Source of the DNA: Pelagibius sp050330205
GTDB taxonomy: Bacteria > Pseudomonadota > Alphaproteobacteria > Kiloniellales > Kiloniellaceae
Direction of reading: 5' to 3'
Length of the DNA stretch: 64,000 bases
NCBI GenBank assembly: GCA_050330205.1
Contig: JBHJOA010000032.1
Span: 140,869-204,868, forward strand
Position 1 is the stretch's first letter; the number at the start of each line of letters is the position of its first letter. Below the pieces are notes generated by a model. It searched no databases, was not told where the DNA came from, and was given only the letters and a program-made list of their open reading frames with translations. This document shows, one piece after another, positions 52,181-60,625 of this stretch. A program made the translations under genes and the position numbers.

Positions 52181-53500
52181 ATGCCCGCCCCGCTGCTGAC
52201 CATCGAAACCACCCCTGCCCTGCCGCCGACCGCCGAGGTCGTCGTCATCGGTGGTGGCATCGTCGGCGTCTGCGCCGCCTATTTCCTCGCATCGCGCGGC
52301 GTCGACGTGGTCCTACTGGAAAAAGGCCGCGTCGGAGCCGAGCAGTCGAGCCGCAACTGGGGCTGGTGTCGCCAGCAGAACCGGGATGCCCGTGAGCTGC
52401 CGATGGCGACGCGGAGCCTCGCCCTGTGGGACCGCTTGACGCAGGAGATTGGCCCGCAGATCGGCTTCCGCCGCTGCGGACTGCTCTATCTCTCGAACGA
52501 CGAGGCGGAGATTGAAACCTGGTCCCGCTGGCGCGACTTCGCGCGCGGCGAGGGCGTCGTCACTCACATGCTCTCCGCCACGGAAGCGACGGAACGGGCA
52601 GGCGCGACCGGCAAGTCGTGGAAGGGCGGTGTGTTCTCCCCCAGCGACGGCATCGCCGACCCGTCTGCGGCCGCGCCGATGATCGCTAAGGGGATCGAGG
52701 CACGCGGCGGCCGCGTCGTGCAGAACTGTGCGGCACGCGGGCTGGAAGTGGCCGGCGGACGCGTCAGCGGTGTGGTGACGGAGAAGGGCGTCATCCGCAC
52801 GCCCCTGGTGGTAATGGCCGGTGGCGCCTGGGCATCGAGTTTCTGCCGCCAGGTAAACCTCCGTTTTCCCCAGGCGTCGGTCCGCGCGTCCATCCTCTCG
52901 GTGTCGCCCGCGCCGGACATTCCGGACGTGCTGCATACGGCCCGCGTCTCGATCACCGCGCGCGCCAATGGCGGGCACACCCTCGCCATCTCCGGCAAGG
53001 CCCGCGTCGACCCGACGCCGCAGATGCTGCGCTTCGGCTCCACCTTCATCCCGATGTTTCTGAAACGCCACAGGTCGCTCGCCCCCGGCGGCCTGGAGGG
53101 CGTGCGAGCGGGCCACGAAACGCGCGCCCGCTGGTCGCTGGACCGCCCGACGCCGATGGAGCGCATGCGGATTCTCGACCCGCGCCCCGATAGCGCTCAG
53201 GTCGAGGAAACCCTTGGCCGCGCCCGCGAACTGCTGCCCGCCTTTCAGCACAGCAAGGTGACCGCGGCCTGGGCCGGCTACATCGACAGCACGCCCGACG
53301 GCGTGCCGGCCATCGGCGAGACACGGCTGCCCGGCTTCATCCTCGCCGCCGGCTTCAGCGGCCATGGCTTCGGCATCGGGCCCGGGGCCGGCGAGATGAT
53401 AGCCGACCTTGTGACCGGGAGCGCGCCCGCTCTCGACCCGAAGCCCTACAGCCCGGCGCGCTTCGCCCAATCTTCCTGGGGCAAGGTGGCTGATTTCTGA
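52181..53500 (+). CDS. FAD-dependent oxidoreductase of the DAO family
   Basis: The 439-residue protein has the FAD motif VVVIGGGIVGVCAAYFLASR near 20, then EKGRVGAEQSSRNWGWCRQQ near 50, a D-amino-acid-dehydrogenase/opine-oxidase-like motif (SSRNWG-CRQQ), and the C-terminal FILAAGFSGHGFGIGPGAGE. It oxidises an amino or imino acid. It starts 210 bp from the divergent Lrp-type regulator gene. The substrate is probably the amino compound brought in by the adjacent peptide/opine-type transporter; this is inference. Confidence 0.9.
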   Translation: MPAPLLTIETTPALPPTAEVVVIGGGIVGVCAAYFLASRGVDVVLLEKGRVGAEQSSRNWGWCRQQNRDARELPMATRSLALWDRLTQEIGPQIGFRRCGLLYLSNDEAEIETWSRWRDFARGEGVVTHMLSATEATERAGATGKSWKGGVFSPSDGIADPSAAAPMIAKGIEARGGRVVQNCAARGLEVAGGRVSGVVTEKGVIRTPLVVMAGGAWASSFCRQVNLRFPQASVRASILSVSPAPDIPDVLHTARVSITARANGGHTLAISGKARVDPTPQMLRFGSTFIPMFLKRHRSLAPGGLEGVRAGHETRARWSLDRPTPMERMRILDPRPDSAQVEETLGRARELLPAFQHSKVTAAWAGYIDSTPDGVPAIGETRLPGFILAAGFSGHGFGIGPGAGEMIADLVTGSAPALDPKPYSPARFAQSSWGKVADF

Positions 53501-53537
53501 GCGGCCGGCAGACGGTCGGCGGCATCGCCCGGCGCGC

Positions 53538-54401
53538 TCAGCCGAGCGACTGGTTCACGAGCCCATAGGTGGTCATATGCCCCGGCGGCGGCACCTCGTC
53601 GCGTGTCATGGTGGTGTCGGTGTCGAAGAGCGGCATGCCCGCCGCGTCGAGGAAGCGGCGCAGCGGCCCTTCCTCCGCACGCGTGTCCATCCGTAGGAAG
53701 CGACCTTTGAGGGCGGCTACATGCGGACGGATCAGGGCGACCGCATCATGCTCAGTCTCACCGACGACGGGTCCGATCACGTGGCCGCGGCCGAACTCGC
53801 GGCACAGCGCGAATCCCCGGACCTGCCCTGCGCGCTCGATCACCGTGCCCTCCGAATCGGGCAGGATGCGCTCGAACACCGCCGTACGATCCGCGCCGTA
53901 AGCCGCCGCATCGAGCGCGATGACCGCCCCGACGTCCTCCTTGCGAAGCGGCCGGGCCGAGCTCGGCCCGTCAGGCAAGGCCGTGACGATGCCCTGGTGC
54001 TGGTAGAGGATCTGGCGCGGCTCGAAGGCGAGGGAGAGATAGAGCCGAAAGGCCGCCTTGGTGGCGTGCAGCACCTTGCCGCGCGAACCCACCAGGTCGA
54101 GAATATGGTGCATCAGCCAGCGCCCGGCGCCGTGGTCCTGCAGGCGCGGCGAGGTGATCACCATGCCGATCGTTGCCAACCGGTCACCCATCGGAAACCA
54201 CATGGCAGAGCCAAGAATGCGTCCGATCGGATCACGCGCCACAAAACCCTCGCCCAGGTCGATGAGCAGCTCCCAGTCCTTCGGCCGGTGCGGCCAGCTG
54301 ACGCCGATGGAGAGTTCGTGCAGAAGCGGCACATCCTCGACGGTCATCGGCGACAAGGTGAGCTCGTAGCTGTCCAGCGTTATGGTGGGTGCAGCCTGCA
54401 C
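53538..54401 (-). CDS. Tandem-domain GNAT N-acetyltransferase (copy 2)
   Basis: The 287-residue protein has a first GNAT domain (ATIGMVITSPRLQDHGAGRW near 85, ATKAAFRLYLSLAFEP near 115) and a second GNAT-like domain (RGFALCREFGRGHVIGPVV near 195, RFLRMDTRAEEGPLRRFLD near 235). It has the same two-domain plan and several matching segments as the gene at 42144 (GVSWPHRPKDWELL against AAGWPHRAEDWALI). The retained duplication in one catabolic region suggests two related acceptor substrates. It is convergent with the DAO gene. Confidence 0.87.
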   Translation of the reverse strand: MQAAPTITLDSYELTLSPMTVEDVPLLHELSIGVSWPHRPKDWELLIDLGEGFVARDPIGRILGSAMWFPMGDRLATIGMVITSPRLQDHGAGRWLMHHILDLVGSRGKVLHATKAAFRLYLSLAFEPRQILYQHQGIVTALPDGPSSARPLRKEDVGAVIALDAAAYGADRTAVFERILPDSEGTVIERAGQVRGFALCREFGRGHVIGPVVGETEHDAVALIRPHVAALKGRFLRMDTRAEEGPLRRFLDAAGMPLFDTDTTMTRDEVPPPGHMTTYGLVNQSLG

Positions 54402-54570
54402 GCTCCTGCTCCTCTGGTGTCCGGTATTAGAAACTTATCAGCTTGCGGCCGAATTTCCTGCCCAATTGACGGCATTATTAAGCAGATGCTGCCACAGCGG
54501 TTGATGATCGTTCGGAGGAACATGGAAGACGGTGCCCGCAGCCCACGGATACGACCGTGGCGCTGGCCGG

Positions 54571-55500
54571 TTAGGCCGTCGGGTGAGCTTGCAGAGCGCC
54601 ACGCTTCGCTCCGCCTCCTTGCCGATCGTGGATGACGGCCTGGATGTCGCGTGCGAACTGCCGGGCGAAGCGCGAGCGGGGCAGTGCCGTGCTGGACGAG
54701 AGCACGATGTCGAGCGTCGATACCGGCTGGAAGGGCCTTGCCACCAGGTTGCCGAAGCTTGCCCAGGGGATCAGCCCGTCCACCAGCGCCACCCCGAGAC
54801 CGGCCTCGACCAAAGGCGTGGTCGCGACCGAGAGGTTGATCTCGATTTGCGGGTCGTAGACTTGGCCCGCCTCCTGGAAAGCGCGCATCAGCATCTGCCC
54901 GGCCGAGGTCTGGGGGCCATAAGTGATGAGCGGCTCCCCCGCCAGATCGGCGGGTGCGATGGCCTTCTTTTCCGCAAGCGGCGAGTCCGCCCGCATCAGA
55001 GCCACGATCTCCGCCCGTCCGACGATCTCATTGCGGATCTGCGGTTCCGGCAGCGTCCTCATGGTGAGGCCGAAGTCGACGTCCCCGATCAGGATATGCT
55101 CGGCGATCTCCTCGGCCGGCAGGGTCTGCAGGACCACACGCGCACCGGGATTGCGCCGGCGGAAGCGCTGCACGGCAATCGGCAGGAGCGCGAAGGTGGG
55201 CGGCGCGCTGGCGGCGACCCGCAGAAGGCTCAACTGCTTGTCGCGAATGCGGTCGGAGTAGACCTTCAGCGCCTCGATCTCCCGAAAGATGCGATCCGCG
55301 TCGCGGAACAGGAGGTGCGCATCGGATGTGGCGACCAGCCTGCCGCCGATGCGCTCGAAGAGCCGATAGCCGATCACACTCTCGAAATGGCGCAGCATCT
55401 TGCTCACCGCCGGCTGCGATACATGCAGCGCCTCAGCCGCCGCGGTAAGGGAACCGTGCCGCATGACGGCGCGGAAGACTTCGAGGTGTCGGGCGTTCAT
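54571..55500 (-). CDS. LysR family transcriptional regulator
   Basis: The ATG at 55500 gives 309 residues. Residues 1-60 are the winged helix (NARHLEVFRAVMRHGSLTAA, ALHVSQPAVSKMLRHFES). The rest is the periplasmic-binding-like effector domain (LRVAASAPPTFALLPIAVQR near 95). The C-terminal ARQFARDIQAVIHDRQ is usual. It resembles regulators of opine and amino-acid catabolism (NocR/OccR type). It is divergent from the three-gene dehydrogenase set across a 101-bp AT-rich gap and probably activates it. Confidence 0.92.
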   Translation of the reverse strand: MNARHLEVFRAVMRHGSLTAAAEALHVSQPAVSKMLRHFESVIGYRLFERIGGRLVATSDAHLLFRDADRIFREIEALKVYSDRIRDKQLSLLRVAASAPPTFALLPIAVQRFRRRNPGARVVLQTLPAEEIAEHILIGDVDFGLTMRTLPEPQIRNEIVGRAEIVALMRADSPLAEKKAIAPADLAGEPLITYGPQTSAGQMLMRAFQEAGQVYDPQIEINLSVATTPLVEAGLGVALVDGLIPWASFGNLVARPFQPVSTLDIVLSSSTALPRSRFARQFARDIQAVIHDRQGGGAKRGALQAHPTA

Positions 55501-55601
55501 CCCTCCATCATAACCTTTGGTTTTGGAAATAGAAACTATTGGTATTGGCCATGTCGCGTCCCGCCTGCAATGCTCCCCCCGAGGGGAAAGGGAGGTCTGC
55601 G

Positions 55602-55922
55602 ATGGTGGTTCTTGACAGCGGGCGGTTTCAGCGCCTGGGCGAGGAAGACCGCCCGGCAATCGGCTTTTCGATCGACGGCCGCGCGGCGCTGGCGCGGGAG
55701 GGCGACACACTGCTGGTGGCCCTCTTGGTCAACGCCCCTGCGGTACGCGAGTCCGAGTTCGGCGACGGCAGCCGGGCGGGATTCTGCCTCATGGGCGCCT
55801 GCCAGGATTGCTGGGTGTGGACGGAGAGCGGCGAGCGGCTGCGGGCGTGCACGACCATGATCGCCGACGGAATACGAATTCTGACAAAGGAGCCGCAGTC
55901 GACATGGCCAGTCCTCGCATAG
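55602..55922 (+). CDS. [2Fe-2S] small subunit of an opine/hydroxyproline-type dehydrogenase
   Basis: The ATG at 55602 follows GGGAGG and gives 106 residues. The fold is ferredoxin-like with C62-x4-C67-x2-C70-x12-C83 (GFCLMGACQDCWVW, LRACTT). This is the HcnA/OoxA-type small subunit seen in heterotrimeric dehydrogenases for opines, D-hydroxyproline, and glycine-to-cyanide oxidation. Its end overlaps the next gene by 19 nt. It carries electrons between subunits. Confidence 0.88.
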   Translation: MVVLDSGRFQRLGEEDRPAIGFSIDGRAALAREGDTLLVALLVNAPAVRESEFGDGSRAGFCLMGACQDCWVWTESGERLRACTTMIADGIRILTKEPQSTWPVLA

Positions 55923-57295
55923 TCGTCGTCGGAGCCGGCCCGGCGGGTGTGCGCGCGGCGGAAGCGTTGGTTCAGGCCGGCATCCGTCCTGTGGTCATCG
56001 ACGAAGGCCGCCGCGACGGCGGCCAGATCTACCGGCGCCAACCCGAGAGTTTCCGACGTTCCTATGCCGCGCTCTACGGCACGGAGGCGGCCAGGGCGCA
56101 ACACCTGCACCGTACCTTCGATGAACTGCGACAGTCGGTCGACTACCGCGCCGACACGCTGGTCTGGGGAGTCTCGGAGCAGCGGCTGCACCTCGCTTCC
56201 GGCATGCAGACGGAGACCCTCGACTTCGACGCGCTCATCATCGCCTCCGGCGCAACCGACCGGCTGATGCCGGTAAAGGGCTGGAACCTCGCCGGCACCT
56301 ATAGCCTGGGCGGGGCGCAGATCGCGCTGAAGGCGCAGGCCTGTGCGATCGGGCAGCGGGTGATCTTCATGGGCACGGGTCCACTGCTCTATCTCGTCGC
56401 CGCGCAATACCGCAAGGCGGGCGCGGGCGTCGCGGCCGTGCTCGATACCTCGCCTTTCCAGTTGCGGGTGAAGGCGCTGCCGAAGCTCCTTGCGAGACCG
56501 GGCGTCCTGGCAAAGGGGCTGGCGCTGACATGGGCGCTGAAGCGCACCGGCGTCGCAATGCATGCGGGTATCACGCCTCTGGCGATCGAGGGTGGCGCCG
56601 AAGGGGGCGTCAAGGGCGTGCGCTTCCGGACGCGCGACGGCACGACCCATTCGACCCCCTGCGATGCCGTGGCACTCGGCTATCACCTGCGGCCGGAGAC
56701 ACAGCTCGCCGATCTGGCCCGTTGCGGGTTCCGCTTCGATGAAGAAACACGGCAGTTCTTCCCAGTGAAGGACGAGGATGGGCGCAGCAGCGTCGCCGGC
56801 ATCTACCTCGCAGGGGACGGTTCGCTGCCGCTGGGCGCGGATGGCGCCGAGCTCGCCGGGCGGCTAGCCGCGTTCGCGGCACTCGCGGATCTCAGCCTGC
56901 CGGTGCCGCAGGGCGAACTACAGAAGCTTCGCCGCGCGTTGAACGCCATGGAGCGCTTCCGGCGCGGCCTTGCCGCCGCCTTTCCCTGGCCGGCCCATCT
57001 GGCGGCGGCGCTTTGCGACGACACCGTGATCTGCCGCTGCGAGACCATCACGGCGGGCGCGCTGCGTGACACCGTTCGCGAGAAAGGCGGCGTGGAGGTC
57101 AACCGCGCCAAGGCCTTCAGCCGTGTCGGCATGGGCCGCTGCCAGGGGCGCTACTGCGGCCATGCGGCAGCGGAGGTGATCGCGGCGGCGGCTGGCCTTC
57201 CGGTGCAGGAGGTTGGGCGACTGCGCGGACAGGCGCCGGTCAAACCACTGCCGATTGACGTGCGGGCACAGGGGGACCGGCATGAAGCGCTATGA
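55904..57295 (+). CDS. FAD/NAD(P)-binding alpha subunit with C-terminal BFD-type [2Fe-2S] domain
   Basis: The ATG at 55904 gives 463 residues. It has the FAD motif VVVGAGPAGVRAAEALVQAG, YRRQPESFRRSYAALYGT near 43, the second nucleotide site RVIFMGTGPLLYLVAAQYRK near 150 and YLAGDGSLPLGADGAELAGR near 305. Residues about 375-430 form a bacterioferritin-associated-ferredoxin-type cluster (VICRCETITAGALRD and GRCQGRYCGHAA). This is the OoxA/HcnB/alpha subunit plan. It acts with the small [2Fe-2S] subunit and the DAO subunit encoded on either side. Confidence 0.9.
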   Translation: MASPRIVVVGAGPAGVRAAEALVQAGIRPVVIDEGRRDGGQIYRRQPESFRRSYAALYGTEAARAQHLHRTFDELRQSVDYRADTLVWGVSEQRLHLASGMQTETLDFDALIIASGATDRLMPVKGWNLAGTYSLGGAQIALKAQACAIGQRVIFMGTGPLLYLVAAQYRKAGAGVAAVLDTSPFQLRVKALPKLLARPGVLAKGLALTWALKRTGVAMHAGITPLAIEGGAEGGVKGVRFRTRDGTTHSTPCDAVALGYHLRPETQLADLARCGFRFDEETRQFFPVKDEDGRSSVAGIYLAGDGSLPLGADGAELAGRLAAFAALADLSLPVPQGELQKLRRALNAMERFRRGLAAAFPWPAHLAAALCDDTVICRCETITAGALRDTVREKGGVEVNRAKAFSRVGMGRCQGRYCGHAAAEVIAAAAGLPVQEVGRLRGQAPVKPLPIDVRAQGDRHEAL

Positions 57296-58436
57296 AGCCG
57301 ATATCCTCGTTGTCGGCGGTGGGTTCATGGGGGCTGCGGCGGCGTTCTTCCTGCGCAGACGCGGGCGAACTGTCATCCTCGTCGAGCAGGGCCTGATCGG
57401 ACAGCAGGCGAGCGGTGTCAACTTCGGCAACGTGCGCCGGCAGGGGCGCTTCCTGCCGCAGCTTCCGCTCGCCAACCGTTCGCGCGAGATATGGGGCAAG
57501 CTGAAGGAACTGCTGGGCGAGGATGCAGAGTTCCTGCCGACCGGGCACCTGCGCATCTGCTACGACCCCGCTCAAATCGGGTTCATCGAGAGATATGCCG
57601 AGGAAGCGAAGGACTACGGCCTGGAGCTCGAGATTCTGACTGCCCAGGCGGTGCGCGCGCGCTTTCCCTTCATCGGTCCGGAGGCTATCGCCGGCTCCTA
57701 CTCGCCGCACGACGGCCATGCCAATCCTCGGCTTGCCGCACCGGCCTTCGGGCGGGCGGCGGCGCGCGCCGGTGCACAGGTGTTCGAGAACACGGAAATC
57801 GTCTCGATCGGCAAGGCCGGCGAGGACTTCGTGGCAGAGGCGCGCGACGGCAGGACCTTCCGCGCGCCCGTTGCTCTAGTCACCGCCGGCGCCTGGGGGG
57901 GCCTGCTGTCGTGCCAGTTCGACGAGTCGGTGCCGGCAGAGGTGCATGGGCCGCAGATGGCGGTGACCGAGCCACTGCCTTACCGCATCAAGCCGGTGCT
58001 TGGCGTGTCGACGAAGATACCCGAGGAGGTCGTCTACCTGCGGCAGGTGGAGCGCGGAAACGTGGTCTTTGGCGGCGGCCTCCGCGGACCCGCCTATCCC
58101 GACCTCCGCCGCGCCTATGCGCTGCCCGAACGGCTGGTGCACCAGCTTCGCCAGATCCGCCGCATCGTGCCGGCCCTCGGCAATGCCCGTGTGATCCGGA
58201 CCTGGAGCGGCATCGAAGGCTATCTGTCCGACGACATCCCGATCATGGGGGCCAGTGCCCGCGTCGCCGGCCTCTACTATGCCTTCGGCTTTTGCGGCCA
58301 CGGGTTCCAGCTTGGCCCGGGTGTCGGCGACGTGATGGCCGAGTTGATCGACCGCGGCGCCACCACGACCCCGATCGAGCCTTTCCAGATCCGGCGCTTT
58401 GCCGCCCAGGCGGCAGACCGCGCCGCCACAGTCTGA
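57282..58436 (+). CDS. DAO-family FAD beta subunit of an opine/hydroxyproline-type dehydrogenase
   Basis: The ATG at 57282 overlaps the alpha-subunit gene by 14 nt and gives 384 residues. The FAD motif is ILVVGGGFMGAAAAFFLRRR near 8; SGVNFGNVRRQGRFLPQLPL near 45 and YAFGFCGHGFQLGPGVGDVM near 345 follow. It is the catalytic amine-oxidising subunit by analogy with OoxB/HcnC. The three genes form one complex, probably membrane-associated. D-amino acids, opines and cyclic imino acids are candidates; the sequence does not select among them. Confidence 0.9.
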   Translation: MKRYEADILVVGGGFMGAAAAFFLRRRGRTVILVEQGLIGQQASGVNFGNVRRQGRFLPQLPLANRSREIWGKLKELLGEDAEFLPTGHLRICYDPAQIGFIERYAEEAKDYGLELEILTAQAVRARFPFIGPEAIAGSYSPHDGHANPRLAAPAFGRAAARAGAQVFENTEIVSIGKAGEDFVAEARDGRTFRAPVALVTAGAWGGLLSCQFDESVPAEVHGPQMAVTEPLPYRIKPVLGVSTKIPEEVVYLRQVERGNVVFGGGLRGPAYPDLRRAYALPERLVHQLRQIRRIVPALGNARVIRTWSGIEGYLSDDIPIMGASARVAGLYYAFGFCGHGFQLGPGVGDVMAELIDRGATTTPIEPFQIRRFAAQAADRAATV

Positions 58437-58453
58437 CCGACAAGGAGCCTCTC

Positions 58454-59494
58454 ATGACAGCCATTTCCGCCATCCGCGCCAGCCATGTGGAGGCAAGCGA
58501 GGAAACACGCCGCTTTCACGACGAGATCTTCGTCTTCGACGCGCTCTCGATCGCCTATGTGCTGGAAGACCGCTATGCCGAGCGCAGCCTTGCCGGCGGC
58601 GTGAATGCCACCAACGTCACCTTCGCCCTCGAGGAGGACTGGAACACGGTCCTGCGCAATTTCGAAGCCCATCTGGCGCGCATCGAGAAGAGCCCCTACC
58701 TGCGGCTCTGCCTGACCGCCGACGACATGCTGCTGGCCAAGGACGAAGGCAAGCTCGGGATCGTGATCGGCACCCAGGGCGCTACCATGCTGGATGACCA
58801 GCTCTGGCGGCTGGAGTTCCTGACTCGCATGGGCCTGCGGATCCTGGGCCTCGCCTACACGACTGCCAACATACTCGGCGACGGCTGTGGAGAGAAGCGC
58901 GACGCCGGCCTCACCTACCTGGGCGAGGAGCTGATTGCGCTGGCCGACACGCTGCCGCTGATGATCGATCTCTCCCACTGTGGCCATCGCACGCGTGCGG
59001 AGGCGGCAGCTTTAGCGCGAGCGCCGGTCTGCACGCACTCCAATGCCGACGGTCTACGCAGGAATGGCCGCAATACAGAAGACGCGACGGTCCAGGCGAT
59101 GGCCGCCAAGGGCGGCATGATAGGTGTCTGCGGCCTGCCGCAGTCGCTGGCCGACGGAACGCCGACACTCGACGATCTCCTCGACCATGTGGACCACCTG
59201 ACCAGCCTGGTGGGTGTCGAGCATGTCGGCGTCGGCCTCGACTATGTGGAGAAGTACCAGGAACAGGCGACCGTAGTGGCGCCACCGAGCGTGGTGACTT
59301 GGCGGACGCGCCGCCCCGACATCTTCGGCCCGCTGTCGAGCTTCGGCCGCCAGACCTATCCTGTGGGCATCGAGACTGTCGCAAAACTGCCGAACCTGAC
59401 CCAGGGTCTTTTCGATCGGCGCTACGAGAAGGAGCAGATCGCAGCGATCATGGGGCTCAACTGGCTGACCGCCTTCCGGCGCTTCTGTGGCTGA
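58454..59494 (+). CDS. M19 membrane dipeptidase homologue with altered metal site
   Basis: The ATG at 58454 gives 346 residues, typical of renal-dipeptidase-type M19 proteins. The fold landmarks remain: GLRILGLAYTTANILGDG near 127, GLTYLGEELIALAD near 152, IDLSHCGHRT (His175), CTHSNADGLRRNGRN (His195) and EHVGVGLDYVEKY near 255. The N-terminal metal motif DxHxD is FDALSI (29-33), so both ligands are lost, and the bridging Glu is Gln108 (IGTQGAT). It is unlikely to be a normal dizinc dipeptidase. It follows the dehydrogenase subunits by 17 bp and may act on the same imino compounds. Confidence 0.85.
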   Translation: MTAISAIRASHVEASEETRRFHDEIFVFDALSIAYVLEDRYAERSLAGGVNATNVTFALEEDWNTVLRNFEAHLARIEKSPYLRLCLTADDMLLAKDEGKLGIVIGTQGATMLDDQLWRLEFLTRMGLRILGLAYTTANILGDGCGEKRDAGLTYLGEELIALADTLPLMIDLSHCGHRTRAEAAALARAPVCTHSNADGLRRNGRNTEDATVQAMAAKGGMIGVCGLPQSLADGTPTLDDLLDHVDHLTSLVGVEHVGVGLDYVEKYQEQATVVAPPSVVTWRTRRPDIFGPLSSFGRQTYPVGIETVAKLPNLTQGLFDRRYEKEQIAAIMGLNWLTAFRRFCG

Positions 59495-59565
59495 GCGGAT
59501 ATTGCCTGGAACGCGATGAAAGAGAGGCTGAAACGGCCGGAGTCCCACTGTCGGTGGGGTCTGAC

Positions 59566-60042
59566 TCAGGTACCTACCGGACAGGAGCTCGTTACTGCGC
59601 TTCCTCGCGGCAGGACCAGGCCAATAATAGCGGCGTCGGAGGCGCCGGTGTCATCAGGCGCAGTTGTCGCAAAGATCAGTTGCTTGATGCCGGCCTTGAG
59701 TTTGATCGCCTCTCTGGCATCGGAGAGAATCTTAGCCTCCTTGAGCGGATGGGCAATGAGCCGGCACTGCACGCCGACGAAATGCTCGCCGCTGCCGCCC
59801 CGGCGACCAAGAATGTCGATGCCTCCCTGCTTCTGTCCCGAACGGCCATATTCCTGGGCGTTTGGATCGTTCAGCTCCGATCGAAACAGCAGAACACAGT
59901 TTCTTTGAAATGCTTGCCAATCTTTCGGTTTCGGGATCTCGATTGAAAGCCGAGTCGTGAGCGGCAATGCCACAGGCGAAGACGCCTGCTCAGATACTGC
60001 AGCTTTGTTTCTGGGCTTCTTATTATTCGGCTTCTTCAGCAC
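59566..60042 (-). pseudogene. Truncated Mrr-like restriction-endonuclease-type domain protein
   Basis: A 158-codon frame from a GTG at 60042 carries a clear Mrr-type nuclease N-terminal domain: IPKPKDWQAFQRNCVLLFRS near 36, NAQEYGRSGQKQGGIDILGR near 60, where the Gly-x-Asp-Ile core sits, and EHFVGVQCRLIAHPL near 88, the expected position of the catalytic QxK-type pair, here QCR. After FATTAPDD near 127 the match ends and 30 unrelated residues follow to the stop. Such domains usually head much larger defence NTPases. This one looks like a remnant. The codon use and local GC are lower than in the neighbours, and it lies near a tRNA. Confidence 0.6.
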
Positions 60043-60464
60043 CCGAAAACCTGTTCTTATCCGCTATCGACTTCCCGCCCGGCAGGCGGCCTGCCGCGGA
60101 ACCGCTGCTTCTCGTAACCGATTGGGGAGTCCTACATAATATCGGTGGCGTGCCTCACATGCCGCCTATGGGTGCGGAACGTTCAACCGACCCGCAACCC
60201 CGCATGACTATGCGAATCTCGCCGCCAGCACCCAAGAATGAGCTACGAGAGACACCTCGCTCAGGCCGCCATGAGCGCCTGAAAAGGGTCGAAGATCAGT
60301 CGAGTCTCAATCTTGTGTGACCAGTTTTCTGCTAAGTGACTCGCGCTTGTACTGCCACCGCTCCGATTCAGTTAGCGAAAGCAGACGCTTAAGAGCGATT
60401 TCGGATAGACTCACTTTTTGAGGCGAGTCTCATCTTTTAAGTCACCCTACAGACCCGAGGGAGG
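60043..60464. other. AT-richer region between the nuclease fragment and a tRNA, no recognised gene
   Basis: This stretch is visibly less GC-rich than the rest of the window. A 35-codon minus-strand frame (60307-60414, GTG start) and other short frames have no family features or ribosome binding site. It starts directly at the tRNA 3' end, a common integration site, so it may be a degraded insertion. No integrase, terminal repeat or copy of the tRNA end was found. Confidence 0.5.
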
Positions 60465-60540
60465 TGGTGGGCCCGGCAGGATTCGAACCTGCGACAACGC
60501 CGTTATGAGCGGCGAGTTCTGACCGCTGAACTACGGGCCC
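60465..60540 (-). tRNA. tRNA with CAT anticodon, probably tRNA-Ile2 (lysidine-modified)
   Basis: The 76-nt gene folds as a full cloverleaf: acceptor GGGCCCG/CGGGCCC, D stem GTTC/GAAC, anticodon stem CGCCG/CGGCG with loop CTCATAA, T stem GCAGG/CCTGC with TTCGAAT, A73 and encoded CCA. The anticodon is CAT. Acceptor pairs C4-G69 and C5-G68 are those used by TilS to make lysidine in tRNA-Ile2, which favours Ile (AUA decoding). Elongator Met is the alternative. Initiator Met is excluded by the G1-C72 pair. Confidence 0.93.
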
Positions 60541-60566
60541 CCGTTCACGGCCTCCGGGCGCCATTG

Positions 60567-60584
60567 TGCCGCCGGTCGGCGGCA
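60567..60584 (-). terminator. Hairpin between the CHAP gene and the tRNA
   Basis: TGCCGCC-GGTC-GGCGGCA is a perfect 7-bp stem with a 4-nt loop, 42 bp downstream of the CHAP gene stop. No T tract follows on the minus strand, so it may act weakly or with Rho. Confidence 0.35.
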
Positions 60585-60625
60585 GATCAAGCGAATAGCG
60601 GTGGAGATCTCCGCGGCGCCGTCGG

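Noticed and set aside
60307..60414. Small 35-codon minus-strand gene next to the tRNA
   Set aside because: It has a GTG start without a ribosome binding site and no recognisable family; kept only as a note in the gap entry.
60465..60540. Initiator tRNA-Met
   Set aside because: The G1-C72 pair is fully matched and the anticodon stem lacks the three G-C pairs in initiator arrangement; C4-G69 and C5-G68 fit tRNA-Ile2 better.
59500..60540. Attachment-site duplication of the tRNA 3' end
   Set aside because: I looked for a second copy of the T-arm and acceptor sequence on the far side of the AT-richer patch and did not find one.
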